Positions 15,465 through 24,017 of a stretch of 64,000 nt of DNA are shown in pieces. The stretch is from Clostridiales bacterium. GTDB taxonomy: Bacteria; Bacillota; Clostridia; Christensenellales; Aristaeellaceae. The stretch spans positions 28,367 through 92,366 of the forward strand of contig SVHC01000007.1 of the NCBI GenBank assembly GCA_015056055.1, given 5' to 3'. The notes below the pieces were generated by a model that saw only the letters and a list, made by a program, of their open reading frames with translations, made no database searches and was not told the DNA's origin. The position numbers and the translations under genes were made by a program. The first letter of the stretch is position 1. Each line of letters starts with the position of its first letter.

Positions 15465-16775
15465 CTATCTTCCCTCAATTTTCTGCTTCATGGCGGCGAT
15501 CAGGCGCTGGGTATCAACGCTGGTTTCGAGCATCTCGGAAACCTTATCGCATGCATGCATGACGGTGGAATGGTCGCGGCCGAATTCGGCGCCGATGCGC
15601 GTGGTGGAAAGGTTCGTCATCTCGCGGCAGAGATAAATGGCGTACTGGCGCGGAATGGCGATATCCTGTGTGCGCTTCTTGGTGAGCAGCTTTTCACGGG
15701 GAATATTCATATATTCACATACGACGGAGATAATTCGTTCCGGCGTGATGGAACGGGGATCCACATGATGAATCAGATCGAGCGCTTCCCTGGCAAGATC
15801 AATGGTGATGCGCTCATGCGTGAGCTGGGCGCGGGCGGAAAGGCGGTTGAGCGAGCCTTCCAGTTCGCGGATATTGGAATCGACGTGCTTTGCGATCAGC
15901 TGAAGTACATCGTTATCCACGTCAATGTGGTCGTTTTCTGCCTTGCGGGAGAGAATTGCCAGACGCGTTTCATAGTCCGGCTTCTGAATATCGGCGATCA
16001 GGCCCCATTCAAAGCGGGAACGCAGGCGCTCTTCCAGGGTGGGAATATCCTTGGGCGGACGGTCGGAGGAGATAATGATCTGCTTTCCGTTGTCCCTCAG
16101 ATGGTTGAAGGTATGGAAAAATTCTTCCTGGGTGGAATCCTTGCCTGCAATGAACTGAATATCGTCGATCAGAAGAACGTCCGCCGAGCGGAGCTTGTCG
16201 CGCAGCTGCTGATTGGTGTTCATGCGGATGGCGTTGATCAGTTCATTGGTGAAAGTTTCGCTTGTTATATATAGAAGCTTCATTCCCGGATTCTGCTGCA
16301 GAATGAAGTGGCCGGTGGCATGCATGAGGTGCGTTTTGCCAAGACCTACGCCGCCGTAGATGAAAAGCGGATTGTATGCCTCGGCCGGAACCTCGGCTAC
16401 TGCCACGCATGCCGCATGGGCGAATCGGTTCGATGCGCCCACGATGAAGGAATCGAAGGTGTATCTGGGATCCAGCGCGCAGGAGAGGCTTTCAAGCGAA
16501 CGGTTGGCCTTCTGGAATGCGATTTCCTCACGGGATTTGAAGACTACGCTGTATCTTCTCATGAATGCGGTGGAAACGGCATTCTCAATCAGCGTAAGAT
16601 ACCTCACCTTTACAATGTTGATATTGAAGTTGTTCGGCGATTCCAGAATCACGGAATCACCGTCGATATCCAGAAGGTTCATGTTCAGAATGTAAGCGTC
16701 GTACGAAGGGGCGGGCATTGCCTCCTTCAGCATTTTTTTTGCTTCTTCCCAGCGCGCAATGATTGATGGATCCAT
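15465..16775 (-). CDS. dnaA: Chromosomal replication initiator DnaA
   Basis: The 436-residue protein starts MDPSIIARWEEAKKM. Domain I is residues 1-80. The AAA+ domain has Walker A GGVGLGKTH (about 141-149), Walker B LLIDDIQF (about 201-208) and sensor motifs. The C-terminal HTH carries the DnaA-box signature GRDHSTVMHACDKV. The linker domain II is very short, which explains the slightly small size. I chose the ATG at 16775 because GAGGGG lies 9 bases upstream. Its promoter lies among DnaA boxes, so autoregulation is expected. Confidence 0.98.
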   Translation of the reverse strand: MDPSIIARWEEAKKMLKEAMPAPSYDAYILNMNLLDIDGDSVILESPNNFNINIVKVRYLTLIENAVSTAFMRRYSVVFKSREEIAFQKANRSLESLSCALDPRYTFDSFIVGASNRFAHAACVAVAEVPAEAYNPLFIYGGVGLGKTHLMHATGHFILQQNPGMKLLYITSETFTNELINAIRMNTNQQLRDKLRSADVLLIDDIQFIAGKDSTQEEFFHTFNHLRDNGKQIIISSDRPPKDIPTLEERLRSRFEWGLIADIQKPDYETRLAILSRKAENDHIDVDNDVLQLIAKHVDSNIRELEGSLNRLSARAQLTHERITIDLAREALDLIHHVDPRSITPERIISVVCEYMNIPREKLLTKKRTQDIAIPRQYAIYLCREMTNLSTTRIGAEFGRDHSTVMHACDKVSEMLETSVDTQRLIAAMKQKIEGR

Positions 16776-16963
16776 GTACAAATACCCCTCTTATCCACAA
16801 ATATCCACAACAAATACCGTTAAATACCTGGTTATCCACAACACTTATCCACAAAAATGTGGAAAACTCCTGTGGAAAACATTCTATCACAACCACTTTT
16901 GAAAAGCAATATCCACAGGCTATAATGCGTCGAAATTTGACGAAAAAAATGCGAAAAGAAAGA
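16776..16963. other. oriC, upstream DnaA-box cluster
   Basis: Perfect TTATCCACA boxes lie at 16791-16799, 16832-16840 and 16845-16853, and ATATCCACA at 16801-16809 and 16909-16917. Opposite-orientation TGTGGAAAA boxes lie at 16859-16867 and 16871-16879. Together with the module between dnaA and dnaN this makes a bipartite origin. Coding strand switches from minus (left) to mainly plus (right) around this point. Confidence 0.9.
16881..16909 (-). promoter_or_regulatory. Probable dnaA promoter inside the DnaA-box cluster
   Basis: On the minus strand TTGCTT (16904-16909) and TAGAAT (16881-16886) are 17 bases apart. A DnaA box touches the -35 side and another follows the -10, which would let DnaA repress its own gene. 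Confidence 0.6.
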
Positions 16964-18127
16964 TCAGAATCCGTCTGCAATTTCAATTGAAACGGGCAGC
17001 GGGAGCCATGCGCGGGCGAAGAAGGGCACGCGGGACATATCCGCGTACGGCATGGGAGAAAGAAGAAGGTCGCATGCCTCACTTTCGGAAAGAACGATGT
17101 CGCTTTCGTCATTGGTGAAGCGGGCGGAGGCTGCATTCCCCTCCACACGCAGGCAGAGATTGCGGACGGAAGAATCCGTACGGATGCCAAGATTGAAAAC
17201 ACCGTCCGGAAGTGTGCCTTCGATGGAAAGCTTCAGGCGCAAAAAGGCGTCTGCCACGCGATCAAAATTCAGAATGCGGTACATATTGTCCGGCTGAACG
17301 GTCATGTTTTCACAGATGCGGTTGAAAAGGGGCATGAGCGATTTCTGATGCGGCGCGAGGCGGATTTGAACCTCCGATACGCCGAACGCGGCAAAGTATG
17401 CCTTTACGATATTGGAAGCGAGGCTGTCATCCGCAAGGCGCAGCTCTTGAATGTGATCACGGTTCTGACTGGTGAGCGCATAGCCGATGAAAGCATCGTC
17501 TTTCAGAATCATAAGCGGAGCAAGATAATAGCTGCATGCGATCACGGCAAAATGCTCTTCCGGGCGGGCAACGGTGCACGGCGCGCTGTTGTGCAGCGCG
17601 CATGCGGCGGAAAGATGCTCTGTTGCTTCATCAAAAGGAACAAACCGGATACCGGATGGATCCGCATCCGAAAGCGCGTGGCGGCAGTTGGATTTATTCA
17701 CCGTGTAAGAGGCGTAAAAGCCGCCCTTTTCGAATCCGAAATAGCCGTACCGCTGCCTTTGACCGCCGAGGGCAAGAAGATCCATGCCTTCCGCGCGGGC
17801 GTGTTCTTCCGCCATGGCCATGCACTTTTTCATATAGCCGCGACCGCGTGCATACGGGTTTACACTGACGGTACCGATGAAGCCCAACTTGACAGGATCG
17901 TTCAGCACGCAAAGATCCATCGGCAGAAGTCCGACCAGCGCGCGGATGCGATCCTTCTCCCGGGCAACAAAATGCTCCGGCCACATGACGGGATTTTCAC
18001 TGTACGATTTCGGAAGCATGGTCTTGAATTCACAAGAACCGTGCGCATGGCTGAATACAAAATTGGCATGCTCGATGATGTCGTCATAATGCTCAAAATA
18101 GGCTTTTTCGAAAATGGCGTCTTGCAT
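16964..18127 (-). CDS. GNAT family N-acetyltransferase (Eis-like, paralogue 1)
   Basis: A 387-residue protein with an N-terminal GNAT fold. The motif VNPYARGRGYMKKCM (about 120-134) is the acetyl-CoA pyrophosphate loop (R-x-x-G-x-G/A type), followed by LLALGGQRQRYGYFGFEKGG. The C-terminal third looks like the sterol-carrier-like domain of Eis-type two-GNAT proteins. An AGGAG site precedes the ATG at 18127. It shares the LGGQRQRYGYFG block and overall layout with the protein at 58819-59946. It lies directly upstream of oriC, where rpmH is often found. The acyl acceptor is unknown. Confidence 0.85.
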   Translation of the reverse strand: MQDAIFEKAYFEHYDDIIEHANFVFSHAHGSCEFKTMLPKSYSENPVMWPEHFVAREKDRIRALVGLLPMDLCVLNDPVKLGFIGTVSVNPYARGRGYMKKCMAMAEEHARAEGMDLLALGGQRQRYGYFGFEKGGFYASYTVNKSNCRHALSDADPSGIRFVPFDEATEHLSAACALHNSAPCTVARPEEHFAVIACSYYLAPLMILKDDAFIGYALTSQNRDHIQELRLADDSLASNIVKAYFAAFGVSEVQIRLAPHQKSLMPLFNRICENMTVQPDNMYRILNFDRVADAFLRLKLSIEGTLPDGVFNLGIRTDSSVRNLCLRVEGNAASARFTNDESDIVLSESEACDLLLSPMPYADMSRVPFFARAWLPLPVSIEIADGF

Positions 18128-18157
18128 GGTGAACTCCTTTTAGTAGAGGAATGTTGA

Positions 18158-18367
18158 TTATTCTTGAGATAGTATATCAAAAATCATTTGGTAGCGGGTT
18201 TGAATGATTTCAAACATCTCTTGATACGCTAACTGCCTGCCTTGTTCAAAATCAGTCAGTTGAGAGGTAGTATCGAATTCAGACAAGCGTTCTATCAATG
18301 CTTTTAGCATACTTTCTATTTGTAATTCGTATTCGATTACTTTATCTTTGTCAGTCAATATTGTCAC
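18158..18367 (-). CDS. Small hypothetical protein
   Basis: A 69-residue, strongly helical, acidic protein (KVIEYELQIESMLKALIERL ... YQEMFEIIQTRYQMIFDIL) in a more AT-rich stretch than its neighbours. The start is not clear: GTG at 18367 or TTG at 18358, the latter placed better behind AGACAGG. I do not recognise a family. It lies between the GNAT gene and a plus-strand transporter. Coding status is uncertain. Confidence 0.4.
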   Translation of the reverse strand: MTILTDKDKVIEYELQIESMLKALIERLSEFDTTSQLTDFEQGRQLAYQEMFEIIQTRYQMIFDILSQE

Positions 18368-18480
18368 CTGTCTTTAGAGATCAGTTTTTGAAAGTGAGCA
18401 CATATAACTTTTTTAATTATACCACACATTCTATTTATGAAAAAGCAAGATTCTGCTCGAATGAGTGATATTGTATGGAT

Positions 18481-18509
18481 TTGACGGAAGGTATCAGGTG
18501 CGGTATAAT
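18481..18509 (+). promoter_or_regulatory. Promoter of the DMT transporter gene
   Basis: TTGACG (18481-18486) and TATAAT (18504-18509) are spaced 17 bases apart, 33 bases before the start codon. Confidence 0.8.
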
Positions 18510-18541
18510 GGTGCGGAACAGAATGATCCGGAGGGATACAT

Positions 18542-19405
18542 ATGATATTTTTACTGCTATTGTCGGTTGTGGCGGCATCGCTGAACAGCGTTGTTCTGCA
18601 CAAGGCAAAGTTTACGGACAACGGTTCCATATACCGGTACAATCTGATCAGTTCTGTGGTGTGGTGCGTATGCCTTTTCATTGCAGGCGGCGGAAAGGTG
18701 CATCTGGATGCAAATACGCTTCTGTGGGGCTGTGCCTACGGAGTCACGCAGGCGCTGTTCATTATTTTCAAGACTGCAGCCATGAATTCAGGACCTGTTT
18801 CCGTTACCACGCTGATTGGAAACTGTTCGATCATCGTTTCGGTCGCGGCGTGCTTTTTCCTGTGGGGTGAGCCTGTTTCACTTCCGGATATGGCAGGCCT
18901 TGCGATTCTGATGACAGGTCTTGTAATGACCACGTTCAAACGGGGCGGCGGAAAGTTTTCTGCCAAATGGCCGCTCTATGCGGCGTTGTTCCTTGTGATC
19001 GGTGCAGGCGTGGGACTTACGTTCAAGGCATTTTCAAAAAGCGGTACGGGCGACGCGGGAAATATGATGCTGGTGGCTTCCGGCGTGATGTTCTTTTTCA
19101 ATACCGCCGCATGCCTGTTTACCGGCGCGTTCAAATCGAAAGCGGAAAAACCTGCGAAGAAGGAAATTATGGCATTTGTTATCCCCGCGCTGGTATCCGG
19201 CCTGTTCAGCTGCGTTTATAACAGGCTGAATATTTTCCTCTCCGGCGCATTGATCGGCATGATTTTCTATCCCGGCTTCAACGGCGGCGTGGTAATCCTG
19301 TCCACGATTTTAAGCGTCGTTTTCCTCCGGGAAAAACTGAGTGCAAAGCAGATTATCGGCATCCTCATCGGCGTTGCGGGAATCTGCATTATAGGAATAT
19401 TTTAA
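18542..19405 (+). CDS. DMT-superfamily (EamA-like) membrane transporter
   Basis: A 287-residue, ten-segment membrane protein beginning MIFLLLLSVVAASLNSVVLHKAKF. It has two EamA-like halves. The first ends in LAILMTGLVMTTFKRGG and the second in IIGILIGVAGICIIGIF, the usual repeated end of each EamA domain. A GGAGGGATACAT ribosome site precedes the ATG. Substrate is unknown; family members move metabolites, amino acids or nucleotide sugars. It is monocistronic with a strong promoter. Confidence 0.88.
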   Translation: MIFLLLLSVVAASLNSVVLHKAKFTDNGSIYRYNLISSVVWCVCLFIAGGGKVHLDANTLLWGCAYGVTQALFIIFKTAAMNSGPVSVTTLIGNCSIIVSVAACFFLWGEPVSLPDMAGLAILMTGLVMTTFKRGGGKFSAKWPLYAALFLVIGAGVGLTFKAFSKSGTGDAGNMMLVASGVMFFFNTAACLFTGAFKSKAEKPAKKEIMAFVIPALVSGLFSCVYNRLNIFLSGALIGMIFYPGFNGGVVILSTILSVVFLREKLSAKQIIGILIGVAGICIIGIF

Positions 19406-19441
19406 ATATTTGCGCGTAGGCAAAGGATCTTTTTGAATGAC

Positions 19442-19471
19442 TTGACACCATATATGACACCATGATATACT
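19442..19471 (+). promoter_or_regulatory. hicAB promoter with direct-repeat operator
   Basis: TTGACA (19442-19447) and TATACT (19466-19471) are separated by 18 bases. The direct repeat TGACACCAT occurs twice (starting at about 19443 and 19454), overlapping the -35 box and spacer, and is a plausible HicB binding site. Confidence 0.65.
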
Positions 19472-19490
19472 GAGTTTGGAGGAAAAAACA

Positions 19491-19745
19491 ATGTCATCAT
19501 GGGATAAACTACTGGCGCGAATACGGTCTTTGGATAAAGATTTGCGATTTGATGAATTGAGGAAAGTTCTTGAAGAATATGGTTATACTATGAAGATGCC
19601 GCGCGGCGGCAGCAGTCATGCAACTTTCCGCAAGGCTGGTTGTGCGCCTATCACTATACCGAGGCATGAGCCGATCAAGAAGGTTTATGTAGAGATAGTC
19701 AGAACTGTTGTAGAAAGTGAGGTGGCAAGCGGTGAAAATGCTTGA
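19491..19745 (+). CDS. hicA: HicA-type toxin (YcfA-like)
   Basis: An 84-residue protein with a double-stranded-RNA-binding-like fold. The family pattern is visible in LEEYGYTMKMPRGGSSHATF, with the catalytic His in SSHATF, followed by ITIPRHEPIKKV. HicA toxins cleave mRNA and are neutralised by HicB. The ATG at 19491 follows GGAGGA. The gene overlaps hicB by a few codons, as usual for this pair. The N-terminus carries an extra 15-20 residues (MSSWDKLLARIRSLDKDL) compared with the shortest HicA proteins. Confidence 0.88.
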   Translation: MSSWDKLLARIRSLDKDLRFDELRKVLEEYGYTMKMPRGGSSHATFRKAGCAPITIPRHEPIKKVYVEIVRTVVESEVASGENA

Positions 19746-20094
19746 GGAATACATGAAGATGCCCTATCGCATGGAAATTCTTCCGGATGAAGAAGGAGGA
19801 TATGTTGTGTCCTTTCCGGAACTCAAAGGTTGCCTTACCAGCGGAGAAAACATTGAAATGGCAGTTGCAAACGCTGAGGAAGCCAAGCGCGAATGGCTGA
19901 TGGCGGCGATAGAAGATAATTATCCTATTCCTGAACCGAGCCGTGATGAGGATTATTCCGGTCAATTTAAGCTGCGAATCCCAAAGTCTCTGCACCGTCA
20001 GCTGGTGGAACAGTCGCGCAGGGAAGGTATCAGTATGAATCAGTATTGTCTGTATCTGCTCAGTCAAAATATTGCAATTGTCTCCCGTAACTGA
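19738..20094 (+). CDS. hicB: HicB-type antitoxin with ribbon-helix-helix tail
   Basis: A 118-residue antitoxin. The N-terminal partial RNase-H-like fold is recognisable from LPDEEGGYVVSFPELKGCLTSG and AVANAEEAKREW. The C-terminus KLRIPKSLHRQLVEQSRREG is an RHH DNA-binding domain, so it should bind the operator ahead of hicA. The start may be GTG 19732 or ATG 19738; both overlap the end of hicA and follow AGGTGG. A terminator follows at 20105. Confidence 0.9.
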   Translation: MLEEYMKMPYRMEILPDEEGGYVVSFPELKGCLTSGENIEMAVANAEEAKREWLMAAIEDNYPIPEPSRDEDYSGQFKLRIPKSLHRQLVEQSRREGISMNQYCLYLLSQNIAIVSRN

Positions 20095-20104
20095 ATTTAT
20101 AAAA

Positions 20105-20153
20105 AAATTGCCTCCCGAGCCGGTGTTTCAAACGGCACGAGAGGTATTTTTCA
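20105..20153 (+). terminator. hicAB terminator
   Basis: CCTCCCGAGCCG pairs imperfectly with CGGCACGAGAGG, followed by TATTTTT, 15 bases after the hicB stop. Confidence 0.7.
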
Positions 20154-20176
20154 TGCGTTCTTTTTCCAAATCCACC

Positions 20177-20205
20177 TTGAGGGAAAAGGAACAATGTGAT
20201 ATACT
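20177..20205 (+). promoter_or_regulatory. ychF promoter
   Basis: TTGAGG (20177-20182) and TATACT (20200-20205) have a 17-base spacer, about 75 bases upstream of the ychF start. Confidence 0.6.
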
Positions 20206-20281
20206 TATACTGTGATCGTGTGCGCTTTTGATGCACATGCTGATAGACTGAATTCCCGGATATAAAAGGAGAAGAGTATAT

Positions 20282-21370
20282 ATGAAGCTTGGCGTAGTGG
20301 GACTGCCGAACGTTGGCAAATCTACCCTTTTTAATGCAATCACGAATGCGGGTGCGCAGGCCGCAAACTATCCTTTCTGCACCATCGAACCGAACACGGG
20401 CGTTGTTGCCGTGCCGGACAGCCGACTGGATGTTCTGAGCGAAATGTACCATCCGGAAAAGTATACCCCCGCGACGATCGAATTCGTTGATATCGCAGGT
20501 CTGGTTCGCGGCGCAAGCAAGGGCGAAGGTCTTGGCAACAAGTTCCTTTCCCACATCCGCGAGGTAGACGCCATCGTGCATGTCGTTCGCTGCTTTGACG
20601 ATGACAACATCATCCATGTTGACGGCAGCGTAAATCCCGCCCGCGATATCGAAACCATTGAGACCGAGCTTTTGCTTGCCGATATGGAAACCGTGGAAAA
20701 GCGCCGTGAAAAGGCCGCAGGCATGCTCAAAAAGGGCGAAGCCAAGTTCCGCGTGGAAGCAGAAGCCGCAGAAAAGCTGCTCAAGCACATGGACGAAGGA
20801 CGCCTGGCCCGCAGCTGCCCCCTCACCGAGGAAGAGCGCGAAGTGACCAGCGGCTGGTTCCTGCTGACCGATAAGCCTGTTCTGTACGCCGCAAACATTT
20901 CCGAAGATGAAATCGGCGACGACAACGAAAAGGTTAAGATCGTTGAGGAAATCGCCAAGCGCGAAAATGCCCGCGTGATGGTTATCTCCGCCCGCGTTGA
21001 AGAGGAAATCGCTCAGCTGCCGTTGGATGAAAAGGCTGTGTTCCTGGAGGAACTCGGCATCGGCGAGTCCGGTCTGGACAGGCTCGTAAAGGCTTGCTAT
21101 GAACTGCTTGGCCTCATCAGCTACCTCACCGCAGGCCCCAAGGAGGTTCGCGCATGGACCATTCCCAACGGTTTCCGCGCACCCCAGGCCGCCGGTAAGA
21201 TTCACAGCGATTTCGAAAAGGGCTTCATCCGCGCTGAAATCGTTGCCTACGATGACCTCGTTCGCGAGGGCAGCATGAATGCATGCAAGGAAAAAGGCCT
21301 TGTCCGCAGTGAGGGCAAGGAATATGTCATGAAGGACGGCGACGTGACGCTGTTTAGGTTTAATGTTTAA
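20282..21370 (+). CDS. ychF: Redox-regulated ATPase YchF (OLA1 family)
   Basis: A 362-residue Obg-superfamily P-loop protein that binds ATP rather than GTP and associates with ribosomes. G1 is GLPNVGKST (7-15), G3 is DIAGLVRGASKGEGLGNKFL, with the family hallmark NYPFCTIEPN between them. G4 is the non-canonical Asn-x-x-Glu type (YAANISEDE). A helical coiled-coil insertion follows the P-loop core and a TGS domain ends the protein (VRAWTIPNGFRAPQAAGKIH). Length is that of the family. It has its own promoter and is followed by family D repeats. Confidence 0.97.
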   Translation: MKLGVVGLPNVGKSTLFNAITNAGAQAANYPFCTIEPNTGVVAVPDSRLDVLSEMYHPEKYTPATIEFVDIAGLVRGASKGEGLGNKFLSHIREVDAIVHVVRCFDDDNIIHVDGSVNPARDIETIETELLLADMETVEKRREKAAGMLKKGEAKFRVEAEAAEKLLKHMDEGRLARSCPLTEEEREVTSGWFLLTDKPVLYAANISEDEIGDDNEKVKIVEEIAKRENARVMVISARVEEEIAQLPLDEKAVFLEELGIGESGLDRLVKACYELLGLISYLTAGPKEVRAWTIPNGFRAPQAAGKIHSDFEKGFIRAEIVAYDDLVREGSMNACKEKGLVRSEGKEYVMKDGDVTLFRFNV

Positions 21371-21371
21371 T

Positions 21372-21945
21372 CCGCACTGCGCGCGCCTTTGGCGGCGCAG
21401 TGTTCCGTGACTGCGCACTGCGTGTGCTCGTCACTCCACCCGCTTCGCGGGCTCCTTAAATGCACTGCGCGCGCCTTTGGCGGCGCAGTGTTTCGAGGCT
21501 TCGTACCGTGCTATGCTAACGCATGCCCGGTATTCCGTGCTGCGGAGAGCTGCGCTCTGTCCTCGCACTACACCCTTCGGGCTCCGCATGGCACCGTCCT
21601 CGCTACGCTCGTCCGGCGCGGGGTACGCACTGCGCACGCCTTTGGCGGCGCAGTGTTTCGAGGCTTCGTACCGTGCTATGCTAACGCATGCCCGGTATTC
21701 CGTGCTGCGGAGAGCTGCGCTCTGTCCTCGCACTCTGTCCTCAATTCGCAATGGTCGCCTTCCGTCGTTCGCAGGCTCCCTTGGAATGCTTCCTTGCTCA
21801 TTGGACTCTCTTCGTTTTGTTTCGCCCACTAGGCGCGCACTTCGTTCGTCCCCTTCGGGCTCCGCATGGCACCGTCCTCGCTACGCTCGTCCGGCGCGGG
21901 GTACGCACTGCGCACGCCTTTGGCGGCGCAGTGTTAAGATAGTTC
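21372..21945. repeat. Family D repeat block with an embedded C-like module
   Basis: Several copies of 'cactgcgcacgcctttggcg' with the closing arm GCGCAGTG lie here. A unit of about 180 bases (21470-21560 and 21640-21730 share 'gaggcttcgtaccgtgct') is duplicated. The stretch 21738-21860 matches the C module seen inside the B/C elements. This fills most of the 21371-22158 gap; frames across it are not genes. Confidence 0.75.
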
Positions 21946-22057
21946 AGGTACGAAGGGTACTGCTGCAAAGAGGAATAACTTATTTTTATACGCTCGAATA
22001 ATAAGAATTATTCATGCATAAATAAGAAGTTGCTTTGTGTAAATATTTACATTAAGC

Positions 22058-22086
22058 TTGACTTTCGACCGAAAAGAAGCTACAAT
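22058..22086 (+). promoter_or_regulatory. rny promoter
   Basis: TTGACT (22058-22063) and TACAAT (22081-22086) are 17 bases apart, about 70 bases upstream of the rny start. Confidence 0.75.
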
Positions 22087-22158
22087 AATTCTGATAATCT
22101 ATGCATTTATCATCGCAAAAGCGGTGCGAAAAGCAAATTTAGGGAGGAGATATTCTTG

Positions 22159-23700
22159 ATGACTGCAATCATTGCTGTGATTGTCGGCGTGGTTGCGTTG
22201 GTTGTAGGTTTGTTGAGTGGTTATCTCTATCGCAAAAATGTGATGGAAAAGAAAATTGGCCATACCGAAGAGTATGTGCAGAATCTGCTGAATGATGCGA
22301 CGAGAAAGGCTGAGGATAAGAAAAAAGAGGCCATTCTCGAGGCTAAAGAAGAGATTATTCGTTTGAAGTCTGAACTTGACAAAGAAGTTCGCGACCGCCG
22401 CAACGAAGTTCAGCGGCAGGAACGCAGAATCAACCAGCGCGAAGAAGCGTATGACAAAAAATTCCTGAGCCTTGAATCCCGTGAAGAATCTCTGAACGAG
22501 AAATTCAAGGAAGCCCAGCGCATTGAAGACGAAGCCCGTGCCATGCACGACAGCCAGCAGGCAGAGCTTGAGCGCATTTCCAACATGACCATGGAAGAAG
22601 CGCGCCAGATGCTCATCGCCCGCATCCAGAAGGACGCTTTCCACGACGCAGCCGTTACCGTTCGCGAAATCGAACAGCGCGCCAAGGACGAAGGCGAAAA
22701 GAAGGCCCGCAACATTATCGCAGGCGCAATCCAGAGATGCGCTGCCGACCATGTTGCCGAAATGACTGTTTCCGTTGTGGCTCTGCCCAATGACGACATG
22801 AAGGGCCGCATCATCGGCCGAGAGGGCCGCAACATCCGCACCCTTGAAACTGCAACCGGCGTTGATCTCATTATTGACGATACGCCCGAAGCCGTTATCA
22901 TTTCCGGATTTGATCCGGTTCGCCGTGAAGTTGCCCGCATTGCGCTGGAAAAACTCATCACCGACGGACGTATCCATCCGGCACGCATCGAGGAAATGGT
23001 CGAAAAGGCCAAGCGCGAGGTCGACAATCAGATCCGCGAGGCCGGCGAACAGGCTGTTTTCGAGACGAATATGTACGGCGTTCATCAGGAACTGGTTCGC
23101 CTCCTGGGCCGCATGCGCTACCGTACCAGTTACGGTCAGAACGTGCTCAGGCACTCCATCGAGGTTTCCCACCTCGCAGGCATTATGGCTGCAGAGCTGG
23201 GCGCAGACGTACAGCTTGCCAAGCGTGCAGGTCTTCTGCATGACATCGGTAAGGCTATCGACCATGAGGTCGAAGGCACGCACGTTACCATCGGCGCTGA
23301 CCTGTGCAAGAAGTTCCATGAGAGCGAAGAAGTTATCCATTGCATCATGGCTCACCACAACGATGTGGAAGCTCAGACGATCGAGGCTGTGCTCGTTCAG
23401 GCTGCTGACGCGATCTCCGCTGCACGCCCCGGCGCACGCCGCGAATCTATTGAAAACTACATCAAGCGCCTTGAAAAGCTGGAAGAAATCGCTAACTCCT
23501 TCGAGGGCGTTGAGACTTCCTTCGCTATCCAGTCCGGCCGCGAGGTTCGCATCATGGTAAGACCCGAAGATGTGAACGACGCAGGTACCCTGATCCTCGC
23601 CCGCGAAATCGTAAAGCGAATCGAGCAGGAAATGGAATACCCCGGCCAGATCAAGGTCAATGTTATCCGCGAAACCCGCTCCGTCGAGTACGCGAAGTAA
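22159..23700 (+). CDS. rny: Ribonuclease Y
   Basis: The main membrane-anchored endoribonuclease for mRNA turnover in many Bacillota. The 513-residue product has an N-terminal membrane helix ([19 protein letters not shown]), a long charged coiled coil (about 30-200), a KH domain with [12 protein letters not shown], and an HD domain with the metal-binding pair in [10 protein letters not shown]. Length is normal. I chose the ATG at 22159 after AGGGAGGA rather than the longer upstream frame, which has no binding site. Monocistronic, with a strong terminator. Confidence 0.97.
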   Translation: MTAIIAVIVGVVALVVGLLSGYLYRKNVMEKKIGHTEEYVQNLLNDATRKAEDKKKEAILEAKEEIIRLKSELDKEVRDRRNEVQRQERRINQREEAYDKKFLSLESREESLNEKFKEAQRIEDEARAMHDSQQAELERISNMTMEEARQMLIARIQKDAFHDAAVTVREIEQRAKDEGEKKARNIIAGAIQRCAADHVAEMTVSVVALPNDDMKGRIIGREGRNIRTLETATGVDLIIDDTPEAVIISGFDPVRREVARIALEKLITDGRIHPARIEEMVEKAKREVDNQIREAGEQAVFETNMYGVHQELVRLLGRMRYRTSYGQNVLRHSIEVSHLAGIMAAELGADVQLAKRAGLLHDIGKAIDHEVEGTHVTIGADLCKKFHESEEVIHCIMAHHNDVEAQTIEAVLVQAADAISAARPGARRESIENYIKRLEKLEEIANSFEGVETSFAIQSGREVRIMVRPEDVNDAGTLILAREIVKRIEQEMEYPGQIKVNVIRETRSVEYAK

Positions 23701-23707
23701 GAAAATG

Positions 23708-23746
23708 GCAGTCCCCCTTGCACGAATGGCGAGGGGGACTTTTTTG
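23708..23746 (+). terminator. rny terminator
   Basis: AGTCCCCCTTGC and GCGAGGGGGACT pair with a short loop and are followed by six T, directly after the rny stop. Confidence 0.92.
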
Positions 23747-23833
23747 ATTTGGATACCAAGAATAGCGGACGGACACCTCATCCGTCTCCATTTGCTTTTC
23801 AAAAAACTAATAGTAGGATTAGAAAAAAACACA

Positions 23834-24003
23834 TTCAAATCCGCAGCGGTGGCATGTACACCGCGAGGAGCGTATTTTTTCGCAGAAGAGCCTGCGAAGC
23901 GGAGAAAAAATCGCTTCCTTGCAGATTTTACGCCCGAAATCTGGAGGATTTCAGTAAAATCTGGTGGGGGTGGTAGTGGCGGGGGAGATTGCTTCCCCGC
24001 CAC
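23834..24003 (+). repeat. Family B repeat without the C insert
   Basis: Starting with caaatccgcagcggtggc and ending with the GTGGCGGGG/CCCCGCCAC hairpin, it has the same order of hairpins as 3587-3756. The C insert and clear TGTCAAAAAA ends are missing. A truncated family A fragment (23773-23790) lies just before it. Confidence 0.7.
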
Positions 24004-24017
24004 TAAGAGGCGAAGAC

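Noticed and set aside
16964-18541. rpmH or rnpA next to oriC
   Set aside because: No Lys/Arg-rich 44-residue L34-like frame was seen in either strand here.
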